Assembly (NCBI GenBank): GCA_005788585.1
Contig: SYBY01000391.1
Span: 1 to 48,694 of the forward strand
Direction: 5' to 3'
DNA length: 48,694 nt
From: Actinomycetota bacterium
GTDB taxonomy: Bacteria > Actinomycetota > Thermoleophilia > Solirubrobacterales > Solirubrobacteraceae
The notes below the pieces were generated by a model, which saw only the letters and a program-made list of their open reading frames with translations, ran no database searches and was not told the DNA's origin. Shown here piece by piece: positions 1 to 6,562 of this stretch. The first letter of the stretch is position 1; each line of letters begins with the position of its first letter. The translations under genes and the position numbers were made by a program.

Positions 1-185
1 AGGTTCACGAGGTCCTCGAGCTCAGGGTCGTCGAGCGTGCCGCCGACGAACCCGAGCTTCAGCGCGGCCTGCTCGCAGCGCTCGGAGAAGTCTCGGTCGT
101 TGAAGGTGAATCGCAACTCTCCGTACTCGAGCACGAAGTCGTCGCCGGAGTCGTAATTGCCGCGCCGGTCCATGAGCGTCGGCAT
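1..185 (-). CDS. Partial host gene of unknown function (N-terminal 61 residues)
   Basis: The minus strand is open from an ATG at 185 to the window edge, with strong G/C third positions, giving an acidic peptide that begins MPTLMDRRGNYDSGDD. A second in-frame ATG at 173 is possible; the 185 start has a short AGG just before it. The gene is cut by the window edge and is too short to assign. It lies divergently from the response regulator at 274 and belongs to the host, since it is outside the prophage. No function is claimed. Confidence 0.6.
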   Translation of the reverse strand, partial: MPTLMDRRGNYDSGDDFVLEYGELRFTFNDRDFSERCEQAALKLGFVGGTLDDPELEDLVN

Positions 186-273
186 CCTATGCGGGGTTCC
201 TGCTCAGCCTGGTGTGCTGCACGCGATGTTGCATCAGGGGGGCGAATCTCCGCGGCTGTGCCCTAGAGAGGGC

Positions 274-866
274 ATGACCGACGAACCCCACACCATTCTC
301 CTCATCGAGGACGACGCGGCCACCCGCACATTCCTCGCCGACAACCTCACGGCCGACGGCTACGAGGTCGTCCCCGCCGAGACCGCCCGCGACGGCGCGC
401 GGCTGCTGGAGAGCAAGTATCCCGACCTCGCGCTGGTGGACGTCGGGCTGCCCGACGGCAGCGGGTACGACGTCCTGCGGCGCGTCCGCGAGGCCGACGG
501 GCTCGCGAGCCGCGTGGACCCGGCGACGCCCGTGGTGCTGCTCTCCGGCAGGGCCACGGAGATCGATCGCGTCCGCGGATTCGAGCGCGGCGCGGATGAC
601 TTCGTGGCCAAGCCGTTCAGCTACCCCGAGCTCAGGGGACGCGTCGGCGCCCTGCTGCGCCGGCGGGCCGCTGTCTCCCGCGGAGGGCGCATGCGGATCG
701 GCGAGCTCGAGGTCGACCCCGCCGGCCGCGAGACCCGCATCCGCGGCGACCTCGTGCCGCTGTCCCAGAAGGAGTTCGCGCTCCTGCGCGCCCTGGCGGC
801 CGAGCCGACCCGCGTCCACACGAAGGAGGAGCTGCTGCGGACGATCTGGGGCTACCGCGTGTCCGG
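274..866 (+). pseudogene. OmpR/PhoB-family response regulator, 5' fragment split by the prophage
   Basis: This is the receiver domain plus the start of the winged-helix output domain of a two-component response regulator. The ATG at 274 follows a GAGAGGG purine stretch. The receiver spans about residues 5-125, with acidic pocket E12/D13/D14, phospho-acceptor D56, S91 and K113 (VAKPF). The winged helix starts near residue 140 and breaks off after WGYRVSG, just before the recognition helix. Past the break the frame stays open through phage DNA to a TGA at 1045-1047, so the lysogen could make a 257-aa hybrid with about 60 foreign C-terminal residues. The missing end is at 47924-48050; 593 plus 127 nt equals 720 nt, exactly 240 codons. 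The hybrid should still be phosphorylated but should not bind DNA specifically. Confidence 0.93.
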
Positions 867-890
867 CAAGAGACGTCGAGTCCCCCCATA
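840..890. other. attL: attL (left prophage attachment site)
   Basis: Host regulator sequence ends and phage sequence begins at CGG 864-866. This is the only short identity with attR (CGG 47921-47923) that also restores the regulator frame. On the phage side, TCGACG/CGTCGA arms flank the central GG in the reconstructed attP: CGTCGA lies at 874-879 and TCGACG at 47909-47914, each separated from GG by 7 bases. A 2-3 base common core with a dyad is normal for large serine integrases. The out-of-frame GGCA shared by both ends (4 bases) is the alternative, but it would not rebuild the gene. Confidence 0.85.
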
Positions 891-897
891 TGAGGGG
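882..897. promoter_or_regulatory. 16-bp near-perfect palindrome next to attL
   Basis: CCCCCCATATGAGGGG is a dyad centred on CATATG with one mismatched pair. It ends 7 bases before the ATG at 905, and its GAGGGG half can double as the ribosome-binding site. It starts 15 bases from the crossover core. It could be an operator for the left arm, a binding site for a recombination-directionality protein, or an mRNA hairpin masking the start site. The function is inferred from symmetry and position only. Confidence 0.4.
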
Positions 898-904
898 TGC
901 ATAG

Positions 905-1558
905 ATGCCAGCGGAAGCTACGCGTCGCGTGACCGCCGTGAGTCCAGAACCGTTCCTCGACTGGCTGGATGCCCAGGGCGCCATCGACAGCCGCACCATC
1001 CGTCGCAGGCTCGCCCGCGCGTGGGGGATCAACCAGGACTCCGTTGACCGCAAGCTCTACCGCTGGCGCAACGAGTCCGCCGCCGTGTCGGCGGCGGACG
1101 TGGAGAACGCGATCGAAGTTCTCTCGGATCATGAGGCGGGGTACACCGACGTGTATGGCGAGCCCGACGAGCCGCGCACACCGACAGGGCGCCGCCGGCC
1201 CAGCCATGCCGGGGTGCCCATCACGATCCCCGAAGCAGTGCTCATCGAGGCCCACCGGCTGCACCTGGACGAGCACATGTCTATCCGCAAGCTCGCCGAT
1301 CACTTCTTCGACGACTGCTACTCGGCGAGCAGAAAGGCGCTCGCGAACTCGCTGCACAACGCCTTCCGGCAGCGCGGGTGGGAAACGCTCAGCCGCACCG
1401 AGCAGATGGCCCGTAAGAATCGCAACGCCGTCGCACACCTCCCGCGCTGCGAGCACAACGGCTGCGCGCGGCGGACCAGCAAGCGGTGGTGCTGGCACCA
1501 CCGCCCCGAGAACATCGCCGCCGGGATCGCGCGCCTCCGCAACGGAGATGCGGCATGA
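905..1558 (+). CDS. HTH-like DNA-binding protein with C-terminal Cys/His cluster, unknown function
   Basis: 217 aa, first gene inside the left end. Residues about 13-80 carry a domain (PEPFLDWLDAQ, then LARAWGINQDSVDRKLYRW) that resembles an HTH and is shared with the 118-aa protein at 43833. Residues about 115-160 look like a second HTH (MSIRKLADHFFDDCYSASRKAL). The C-terminus has CEHNGC followed by WCWHH, a likely zinc site. The ATG is preceded by GAGGGG at about 8 bases. In the lysogen, transcription from the split host regulator would read into it. Position at the phage end makes it a candidate directionality factor or early regulator, but no family was recognised. Confidence 0.75.
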   Translation: MPAEATRRVTAVSPEPFLDWLDAQGAIDSRTIRRRLARAWGINQDSVDRKLYRWRNESAAVSAADVENAIEVLSDHEAGYTDVYGEPDEPRTPTGRRRPSHAGVPITIPEAVLIEAHRLHLDEHMSIRKLADHFFDDCYSASRKALANSLHNAFRQRGWETLSRTEQMARKNRNAVAHLPRCEHNGCARRTSKRWCWHHRPENIAAGIARLRNGDAA

Positions 1559-1926
1559 CCGTCCACGTCCTCGGCGGCATGGGCACTGTCCACACCCACA
1601 CCGAGAAGGGCACACGAACCTGCGCGCGCGATGGGTGTGACACCGAGTTCGTGCCGCGCACCGCCGACCACAGGTGCTGCTCGCGAGCGTGTCGCACCGC
1701 CCGATGGAAGGCCGATCGCAGGTATGAGGACCCGAGAAAGGCGCAACGCCCGTCAGAAGCGTCACGGAACGCACGTAAGCGGGTGCGCAAGTCTCGGCCG
1801 CCACGGGTCAGGCCGACTCTGACGCTCGACGAGGCCCGCGCCGTCGTCCGCGGCGGCAACGGACGCGCCAAGGCCATCGCAAAGATCGCCGCTGCCCTCC
1901 AACGCGAAGAGGCGCGACATGGCTGA
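1555..1926 (+). CDS. Small zinc-ribbon-like basic protein
   Basis: 123 aa, start ATG 1555 overlapping the previous stop by ATGA. An N-terminal four-cysteine cluster (C-x4-C, then CC-x3-C in CARDGCDTEF and HRCCSRACRTARW) is followed by a very basic stretch and a helical C-terminus. Similar short zinc-ribbon proteins are common in actinophage early regions, where a nucleic-acid-binding role is assumed but not shown. It is translationally coupled to its neighbours on both sides. Confidence 0.7.
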   Translation: MTVHVLGGMGTVHTHTEKGTRTCARDGCDTEFVPRTADHRCCSRACRTARWKADRRYEDPRKAQRPSEASRNARKRVRKSRPPRVRPTLTLDEARAVVRGGNGRAKAIAKIAAALQREEARHG

Positions 1927-2263
1927 GCAGAAGGTCGTCGACGCCGTCACCCGCCTGCTGAAGAAGCGCGGCGCTTGGAGCTTCAACGTGCACGGGTCCG
2001 TGTTCGGCCGCAACGGACTGCCCGACATCGTCGCGATCTACCGCGGCCGGGCCGTCGTCATCGAATGCAAGAGCGAGACCGGCAGGCTGCGGCCCCTGCA
2101 GCGCCGCGAGCTCGACCTCGCGCAGCGCGCCGGCGCGGTCGTCGTCGTCGCCCGGTCGGCGTTCGACGTCAAGCGCGCACTGGATGAGATCGACGAGCAC
2201 GCAACCAGCGTGCCGCACAACGAGCAGCGCACAGGGTCCATGTGCGCGGAGGAGGAGAGCTGA
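1919..2263 (+). CDS. VRR-NUC / Holliday-junction-resolvase-like nuclease
   Basis: 114 aa, the length of a stand-alone phage VRR-NUC domain. Core motifs are in order: a GLPDIVAIYRG strand with the catalytic Asp, VVIECKSETG with the E-x-K pair, then LRPLQRREL with the conserved Gln. These belong to the PD-(D/E)XK nuclease fold. The family resolves or trims branched DNA; in phages it is placed with recombination and replication. It overlaps the preceding gene by 8 nt and is followed by a sulfur-transfer/ATP-binding enzyme, so a role in a modification cassette is possible but inferred. Confidence 0.85.
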   Translation: MAEQKVVDAVTRLLKKRGAWSFNVHGSVFGRNGLPDIVAIYRGRAVVIECKSETGRLRPLQRRELDLAQRAGAVVVVARSAFDVKRALDEIDEHATSVPHNEQRTGSMCAEEES

Positions 2264-2315
2264 TGCGAGGTCTCACAGCAGAGTTGGCCCAGACTCGAAG
2301 CTCAGGGGAGGGCGC

Positions 2316-3239
2316 GTGACGGCGCTATTCGACTACCCGCGCCTTGACGCCTACACGCTGGCGACTGTCGCGATTGCGGAGCACGAGCCAGTCCGGACGT
2401 TCGCGCTCGTCAGCGGTGGCAAGGACTCGATGACTCTCCTGTCATGGGCGCTGAAGGTCGGCGTTCAGCTCGACGCCGCCGTGTTCATCGACACCGGCAC
2501 GGCGATCCCCGGCGTTCGCGAGTTCGTCACCGAGACGTGCGCGGCGTGGGACGTGCGCCTGCTCGTCTACGAAGCGGGCGATGAGTACGCCCGGCTCGTG
2601 CGCGAGCGCGGTTTCCCCGGTCCGGGTGCCCACCGGTTCGCCTACGTGCGGCTGAAGGAGCGTCAGCTTGACCGGCTGATCCGAGAGCACAAGACCGCTC
2701 GCACGGACCGAATCGTCCTGCTCACGGGCGTGCGTCGGTCGGAGTCCACGCGCCGGATGGGGACGACTGCGCCCCTGCGTCGAGACGGCGCGACGGTCTG
2801 GGTCGCTCCGCTGATCGACTGGACCGACGAGGACATGCGTGCGTGGCGCGACGAGCACGACGTACCAACGTCCGACGTGGCGGCGCTCCTCTGCCGGTCG
2901 GGGGAGTGCAACTGCGGAGCGTTCGCCACACCCGGCGAGCGCGACGAGTTGCGGAGTCTGTACCCGGAGTGGTTCGCCGCGACGATTGCGCCTCTGGAGG
3001 CCGAGACGGGCACGCGCTGGGGCGAGCGGCCGAATCGGACCGAGCAGTCCGAAGGCGGGCCGCTCTGCGGCTCGTGCGACGCGCGACAGGAGCGCCTGAC
3101 GATGGTCTCATGCACGGGCTGCGGCGTCGCCCTCGCTCCGACCAACGGCAGCGCGTGCGCGAACTGCTGCCACGACCCCGTTTCGGGCTGGCCACGACAC
3201 CCGCGCCTCGCTGGCGCAACGACCCCTTCGGAGGACTGA
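2316..3239 (+). CDS. PAPS-reductase/DndC-like adenine nucleotide alpha-hydrolase
   Basis: 307 aa from GTG 2316, chosen for its GGGGAGGG ribosome-binding site; the frame is open further upstream but has no better signal. The PP-loop SGGKDS is at 33-38, with GVRRSEST near 139-145. C193/C198/C200 form the CRSGECNCGAF cluster seen in phage and DndC-like members. A C-terminal zinc-ribbon-like region (about 251-285) has CGSC, CTGC and CANCC. The family activates a substrate with ATP, or reduces PAPS, for sulfur chemistry. In phages it is often linked to nucleic-acid modification, but the substrate here is unknown. Its last codons lie in a 22-bp sequence repeated at 44616. It sits between a VRR-NUC nuclease and a GIY-YIG-like gene. 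Confidence 0.85.
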   Translation: MTALFDYPRLDAYTLATVAIAEHEPVRTFALVSGGKDSMTLLSWALKVGVQLDAAVFIDTGTAIPGVREFVTETCAAWDVRLLVYEAGDEYARLVRERGFPGPGAHRFAYVRLKERQLDRLIREHKTARTDRIVLLTGVRRSESTRRMGTTAPLRRDGATVWVAPLIDWTDEDMRAWRDEHDVPTSDVAALLCRSGECNCGAFATPGERDELRSLYPEWFAATIAPLEAETGTRWGERPNRTEQSEGGPLCGSCDARQERLTMVSCTGCGVALAPTNGSACANCCHDPVSGWPRHPRLAGATTPSED

Positions 3240-3242
3240 GGC
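3221..3242 (+). repeat. 22-bp direct repeat, copy 1 (stop/ribosome-binding cassette)
   Basis: A 22-base sequence (GACCCCTTC, GGAGGACTGA, GGC in order) occurs exactly here and at 44616-44637. In both places it encodes the last residues of a gene (PSED), its TGA stop, and the GGAGGA ribosome-binding site for the next gene. The two upstream proteins are unrelated, so this is a shared junction rather than a shared domain. Confidence 0.8.
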
Positions 3243-3243
3243 C

Positions 3244-3603
3244 ATGAAGCACATCCACTTCATCCAGGCCGGCGAGCACGGTGCCGTGCGGATCGCGCAC
3301 ACCACTCCCGAAGCCATCCGGCGCACCCAGGTCGGCAACCCCGACCCGCTCACCATCCGCGGCGTCTACGACGGCGACACCAAGACACTGCGCGAACTGC
3401 ACGAGCGCTACAGCCACCACCACATCCGCGACGACTGGTTCGCACCCCAGGTCCTCGAGCAGCCGCCCGAGGACCTGACGACCATCCTCTACGACTACGA
3501 CGCCCAGGGCAGGGCGCAGCACGCCGAGCGCCAGGCCGACGCCCGACACCGCGCCAACCTCGTCGCCGCGCTCATGGCCAGAACACCGGTCGGTGAGGGG
3601 TGA
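3244..3603 (+). CDS. Degenerate GIY-YIG-like (T5orf172/MUG113-type) protein
   Basis: 119 aa, ATG 3244 after GGAGGACTGAGG. The pattern HFIQAGEHGAVRIAHT, TQVGNPDPLTIRGVY, then LHERYSHHHIRDDWF follows the T5orf172/MUG113 branch of GIY-YIG domains (FIQ.G..G..KIG.T, NP..L, E..LH..F....EWF). The usual G-R of KIGRT is A-H here and the GEWF glutamate is Asp, so catalysis may be altered or lost. The match is by eye and may be only fold-level. It is coupled by overlap to the next gene. Confidence 0.6.
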   Translation: MKHIHFIQAGEHGAVRIAHTTPEAIRRTQVGNPDPLTIRGVYDGDTKTLRELHERYSHHHIRDDWFAPQVLEQPPEDLTTILYDYDAQGRAQHAERQADARHRANLVAALMARTPVGEG

Positions 3604-4214
3604 CCGCGGCCACCGCCACGCCGCGCGACAGGGTCCTCGCCGCCTTCGCCGAGGCCACCGGGCTGAACGCCACCGGGCTGCGTCAGCGCGGCCGAGACCG
3701 CAGCACCGCCACCTTCGAGCTGCTCGTCGACGGCACCACCACCGTGCCCGTCGGCACGATCAAGCAGTTCTGGAGCTACGCGGAGTTCACCCAGTCGGTG
3801 ATCGTCACGCTCGGCCGCGGCCTGAAGGTCATCAAGGCCGCCGACTGGCACAACCACGTCCAGGCGATGGTCGTGCACGTCGCCGCCGTCGAAGAGGTCG
3901 AGGACGAGCCGTTTCATGTCGCGCTGGCCGAGTACCTGCACGCCTACGCCCGGCGCGCCAGCACCGACCGCGAAGGGGCTACGGCGAACTGCGAGCCCTA
4001 CCGCGACGGCGACGACCTCTACGTCCACGCCACCACGCTCACGAGCTGGCTGCGCCGCGACCGCGGCGAACAGGTCGTCAGGGGCGAGGTGCTGCGCGGC
4101 CTGCGCCAACTCGGCGCGCAGCGCACGAAGGTCGACGCCGGCACCGGGGCGCGGCGCACGTCGATCTCCTACTACCGGCTTCCGCTTGACCTTCTGTCGA
4201 AGGCCGTCGTATGA
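3600..4214 (+). CDS. Hypothetical phage protein with possible C-terminal winged helix
   Basis: 204 aa, GTG 3600 overlapping the previous stop. No catalytic motif was seen. The C-terminal third (VHATTLTSWLRRDRGEQ, then VLRGLRQLGAQRTKVDAG and SYYRLP) resembles the winged-helix tail found after phage primase and helicase domains. The N-terminus (about 40-110) is mixed alpha/beta. It is the last gene before the non-coding block at 4215-4568. A role in replication is possible; no confident family. Confidence 0.65.
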   Translation: MTAATATPRDRVLAAFAEATGLNATGLRQRGRDRSTATFELLVDGTTTVPVGTIKQFWSYAEFTQSVIVTLGRGLKVIKAADWHNHVQAMVVHVAAVEEVEDEPFHVALAEYLHAYARRASTDREGATANCEPYRDGDDLYVHATTLTSWLRRDRGEQVVRGEVLRGLRQLGAQRTKVDAGTGARRTSISYYRLPLDLLSKAVV

Positions 4215-4568
4215 TGCAGAACGCTTCGCGCTCCAGGGCCGCGCCCATCGCCGGTCTTCACAGCAGCGCAGCAGCACCATTGCCCCCGACTAGGGCGGGG
4301 GAAAGCTACGCGTCCTACGACGTTTCTACGCGCCGGAAAAGCCCGCCACCACTGGCGGATGTCGACCTGTTCGCAGCTACGCCATATAAGGGAGAAAAAA
4401 CAGTGCTAGTACCCCTCTCCACAGAAAGCTACGAACTACGCACTACCCCCGAAACCCCAATGACCACGGGGGATAACCGTGCGTAGGAACCTCTCGGAAA
4501 ACCTACGCAAAGCTACGTCGGAATCGAACTCGGACGGACCATCCCGACACGAGCAGGAGGAGGATGAG
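4215..4568. promoter_or_regulatory. 354-bp motif-rich non-coding block: candidate replication origin or operator array
   Basis: This block differs from the surrounding dense coding DNA. It holds eight forward CTACG motifs (4306, 4315, 4326, 4377, 4429, 4436, 4503, 4513) and one reverse copy (4482). Two of them extend to the exact 10-mer GAAAGCTACG (4301-4310, 4424-4433), and spacings of 9, 11, 51, 52 and 10 are near whole helical turns. There are three hairpins: CCCCCG/CGGGGG at 4283-4301, CCGCCA/TGGCGG at 4343-4358, and CCCCCG/CGGGGG at 4446-4472. An AT-rich tract lies at 4383-4410 in otherwise GC-rich DNA. An ORF 4211-4486 crosses it but has atypical codon use. The next gene encodes a two-HTH protein that could bind here. 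Function is inferred. Confidence 0.55.
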
Positions 4569-5282
4569 ATGAGCCTCACGTCAGTAGGGAGAGCCCCGGA
4601 TCTCCCCGTGATTGCTGCCGATGTCGCCCCTGTGGTCACCGTCAACGGCGTCCCGCTCGACGAGCACATCACCGTGGGCCCCGCCCGCACCGTGCAGTAC
4701 CCCCCCGGTGAAACAACCATCCCGGCGGACGTCCGTGTCCTACTCGCCGAGCTCGAGCTGCTCTCCCACGGCTCGACGCAGAACTTCAGCCCGGCGCCGG
4801 GCGGCCAGGGCGCCGAGGGCCGCGTGTTCCCGCCGGGCGAGTCGCGCCCCCCGCACGTCGAGCTGCGGGCTCGCTACGTGGCGTGCCGCTCGGATCGCGG
4901 CCGGCGCGAGGTCATCGCGGCGATGGGCGCCGCGCTGAAGGAGGCGCGCGGCCTGGACGTGGACCGCAGCAGGGTCGTCGAGGAGACGGCCGACGAGCTG
5001 GCCGCCCGCATCGTCAAGACGGGGGAGGGCCTGCGCGTGGCCGAGGCGGCGCTGATCTTCCGGTGCACGCCGAGCATGGTGCGCCGCGCCCGGCTGGCGG
5101 GCGAGTGCGAGGCCGAGTTCGGCAAGCCGCTGGCGCCGGTGCGCGTCGATCCGCAGGAGCGCGCCGACCGGGCGGAGGTGCTGCGCCTGCGGTCGGTGGG
5201 GTTGAGCGTGCGGGCTATCGCGCTGTCGACGGGCGTGGCGCGGTCGACGGTGCAGGACTGGATCGCGGGGGAGGCGGCGTGA
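4569..5282 (+). CDS. Two-HTH DNA-binding protein
   Basis: 237 aa from ATG 4569, chosen because AGGAGGAGG sits 8 bases upstream; the frame is open from GTG 4479 but those 30 codons cross the motif block. The middle has one HTH-like stretch (LRVAEAALIFRCTPSMVRRA), and the C-terminus has a clear HTH (LRSVGLSVRAIALSTGVARS, followed by VQDWI) of the resolvase/Sigma70-like type. The N-terminal 60 residues look beta-rich. It could bind the repeated CTACG motifs just upstream, as an initiator or regulator. It is not a recognised small terminase, although it lies not far before the packaging genes. Confidence 0.75.
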   Translation: MSLTSVGRAPDLPVIAADVAPVVTVNGVPLDEHITVGPARTVQYPPGETTIPADVRVLLAELELLSHGSTQNFSPAPGGQGAEGRVFPPGESRPPHVELRARYVACRSDRGRREVIAAMGAALKEARGLDVDRSRVVEETADELAARIVKTGEGLRVAEAALIFRCTPSMVRRARLAGECEAEFGKPLAPVRVDPQERADRAEVLRLRSVGLSVRAIALSTGVARSTVQDWIAGEAA

Positions 5283-5512
5283 CGGTCATCGACCTGTGGC
5301 GCACTGACGAACCCGAGCGCGTCGTCTTCATGGTCATGCTGGAGGCGCCGTGCCCGCACCCGATCGCGGAGATGCCCATCACGAGCGGCTACCTACGAGA
5401 GCTCACCATGAAGTCGCCGTCCAACGAGCTGTTCGGCGTCCTCTGGGGCTTCTTCCAGCACTGGGCGTTGCTGTGTCTGCCCTGCCATGACGACGCGGGG
5501 GAGGCGGCGTAG
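5279..5512 (+). CDS. Small hypothetical protein
   Basis: 77 aa, GTG 5279 overlapping the previous stop by GTGA. It begins VTVIDLWRTDEPERVVFMV and ends with CLPCHDDAGEAA. A CxxC-H cluster near the end may bind metal. No family recognised. It is part of the tightly packed left-arm operon. Confidence 0.6.
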   Translation: MTVIDLWRTDEPERVVFMVMLEAPCPHPIAEMPITSGYLRELTMKSPSNELFGVLWGFFQHWALLCLPCHDDAGEAA

Positions 5513-5513
5513 T

Positions 5514-5840
5514 ATGGCTGACATGGACCCGGACGACCTGGGCGTTGCGGACCTGCTCAAGGAGCCGACGTCCGGTCGCCTCATCGCCCGCGAGCAGTTG
5601 CTCGCCGACCTCCGTTCCGGTGTGCCGATCCACCCGCTGTGGCACGAGTATCTCGTCGTGATGGCAGAGCCCGACGACGCATTCATCGAGGAGTGCCGTT
5701 CGGCTCTCGCGGTCTGGCGGGTTCCGATGGCGAGCCCGCCAAGCCTTGAGCGTCTGATGGGTGATCCGATCGGCGTCGTCGCGGACGAGGTCCTTGGCCG
5801 GGTCAATGGGAAGGCGCTGACGGGGGACCCGTGGGCATGA
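5514..5840 (+). CDS. Small acidic hypothetical protein
   Basis: 108 aa, ATG 5514 two bases after the previous stop, with GGGGGAGG about 10 bases upstream. It is predicted mostly helical and acidic (MADMDPDDLGVADLLKEP at the start). No recognised domain. Confidence 0.6.
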   Translation: MADMDPDDLGVADLLKEPTSGRLIAREQLLADLRSGVPIHPLWHEYLVVMAEPDDAFIEECRSALAVWRVPMASPPSLERLMGDPIGVVADEVLGRVNGKALTGDPWA

Positions 5841-6037
5841 AGGTCTGGGTCGTCGAGCAAGGTACCTACGACGCCGCCCGCGTCGACGGCGTCTACGCCG
5901 ACCTCGAGACGGCGAAGCGCGAGAACGACCACCCCGACGCCGTGTGGACTGAGCACTGCGACATGTGGCACAACGGCTTGCTGTATCTCGACTATGTGCA
6001 GATCACGCCGCACGAGCTCGTCGACCGCCGCCCGTAG
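5837..6037 (+). CDS. Small hypothetical protein
   Basis: 66 aa, ATG 5837 with an ATGA overlap to the previous gene. The sequence (MKVWVVEQGTYDAARVDGVY, then DLETAKREN) reads like the small beta-beta-alpha proteins often found in actinophage early regions that describe incoming arguments such as 'VY.d.e.A'. No function assigned. It is the last gene of the left arm before a hairpin and promoter. Confidence 0.6.
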   Translation: MKVWVVEQGTYDAARVDGVYADLETAKRENDHPDAVWTEHCDMWHNGLLYLDYVQITPHELVDRRP

Positions 6038-6046
6038 CACACCCGG

Positions 6047-6072
6047 CCCCCGATTACCAGACCCGCCGGGGG
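6047..6072 (+). terminator. Weak hairpin after the left-arm operon
   Basis: CCCCCG 6047-6052 pairs with CGGGGG 6067-6072 around a 14-base loop. There is no T-run after it. It lies in the 100-base gap between 6037 and 6138 and uses the same stem sequence as two hairpins in 4215-4568. It may be a terminator or attenuator for the left arm. Confidence 0.3.
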
Positions 6073-6076
6073 TATG

Positions 6077-6085
6077 TGCTACCGT
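6077..6085 (+). promoter_or_regulatory. Candidate late-operon promoter (extended -10)
   Basis: TGCTACCGT is a TGN-TANNNT extended -10 in the gap before the packaging genes. The TACCGT hexamer is the same as the one before the leaderless gene at 33894. No convincing -35 is present at 16-18 bases. Transcription would start near 6092, about 45 bases before the first late start codon at 6138. Confidence 0.35.
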
Positions 6086-6137
6086 CCGGACACCGCGTCG
6101 GGCGAAGCATGCCCGCAGACCCGCAGGAGGCCGCCCG

Positions 6138-6326
6138 GTGAGCATCGTCATCTTCAGCGGCCAGCCGATCATCGTGCCGCTCGATCAGCCCGCCGATCCG
6201 CCGCTGTGTCTCACCGCGCCGATCGGCGTTCCGCCCGACATCACGACCGCGATTCGCCGACCCAAGACGCTCGGTGAGTTCGTCAACTTTGTCGGCGGCA
6301 TGTCGCGCTCCGGCGGTCGGCTGTGA
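6138..6326 (+). CDS. Small hypothetical protein, first gene of the late operon
   Basis: 62 aa, GTG 6138 after AGGAGG at 6125-6130. It begins VSIVIFSGQPIIVPLDQP and has no recognised motif. The next gene overlaps its stop. Confidence 0.55.
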   Translation: MSIVIFSGQPIIVPLDQPADPPLCLTAPIGVPPDITTAIRRPKTLGEFVNFVGGMSRSGGRL

Positions 6327-6562
6327 CCCTCACCCTCGTCCCCGACACCGCGCCCGGTCCGATGACCCGCGCCGACCTCACCGTCGGCGAGGCCCGTCAG
6401 GCGCACCGCCTCGGAATCCTCGACGACGTGCTCGACATCCTGCGCCTCAACGAGCGCTGCGACCGCTGCGGCCAGGTGCCCGACAGTATCGAGTGCCGGG
6501 CGTCGCACATGCCCGAGAAGGCGAAGGCCGGCGCACGGCAGCCGTGGGAGATGGCGGCGTGA
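6323..6562 (+). CDS. Small hypothetical protein with CxxC
   Basis: 79 aa, GTG 6323 overlapping the previous stop. It contains NERCDRCGQVPDSIECRASH, a CxxC plus Cys/His pair that could bind zinc. It precedes a membrane peptide and the terminase genes. No family recognised. Confidence 0.6.
   Translation: MTLTLVPDTAPGPMTRADLTVGEARQAHRLGILDDVLDILRLNERCDRCGQVPDSIECRASHMPEKAKAGARQPWEMAA

Noticed and set aside
864..869. GGCA as a longer (4-base) attachment core
   Set aside because: It is one base longer than CGG but joins the regulator halves out of frame, whereas CGG gives exactly 240 codons.
632..1804. A 390-codon minus-strand frame across attL
   Set aside because: It would cross the host-phage junction and lie antisense to the regulator and the 905 gene; it arises by chance from GC bias.
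1919..3239. A complete Dnd phosphorothioation or BREX/DISARM-type system
   Set aside because: Only a DndC-like enzyme and a VRR-NUC domain are present. No DndB/D/E, methyltransferase or PglZ genes were found.
4211..4486. A 91-codon frame overlapping the previous stop by ATGA
   Set aside because: The overlap is attractive, but codon use is unlike neighbours, no domain is seen, and hairpins and repeated motifs dominate. I treated it as non-coding; a short leader peptide remains possible.
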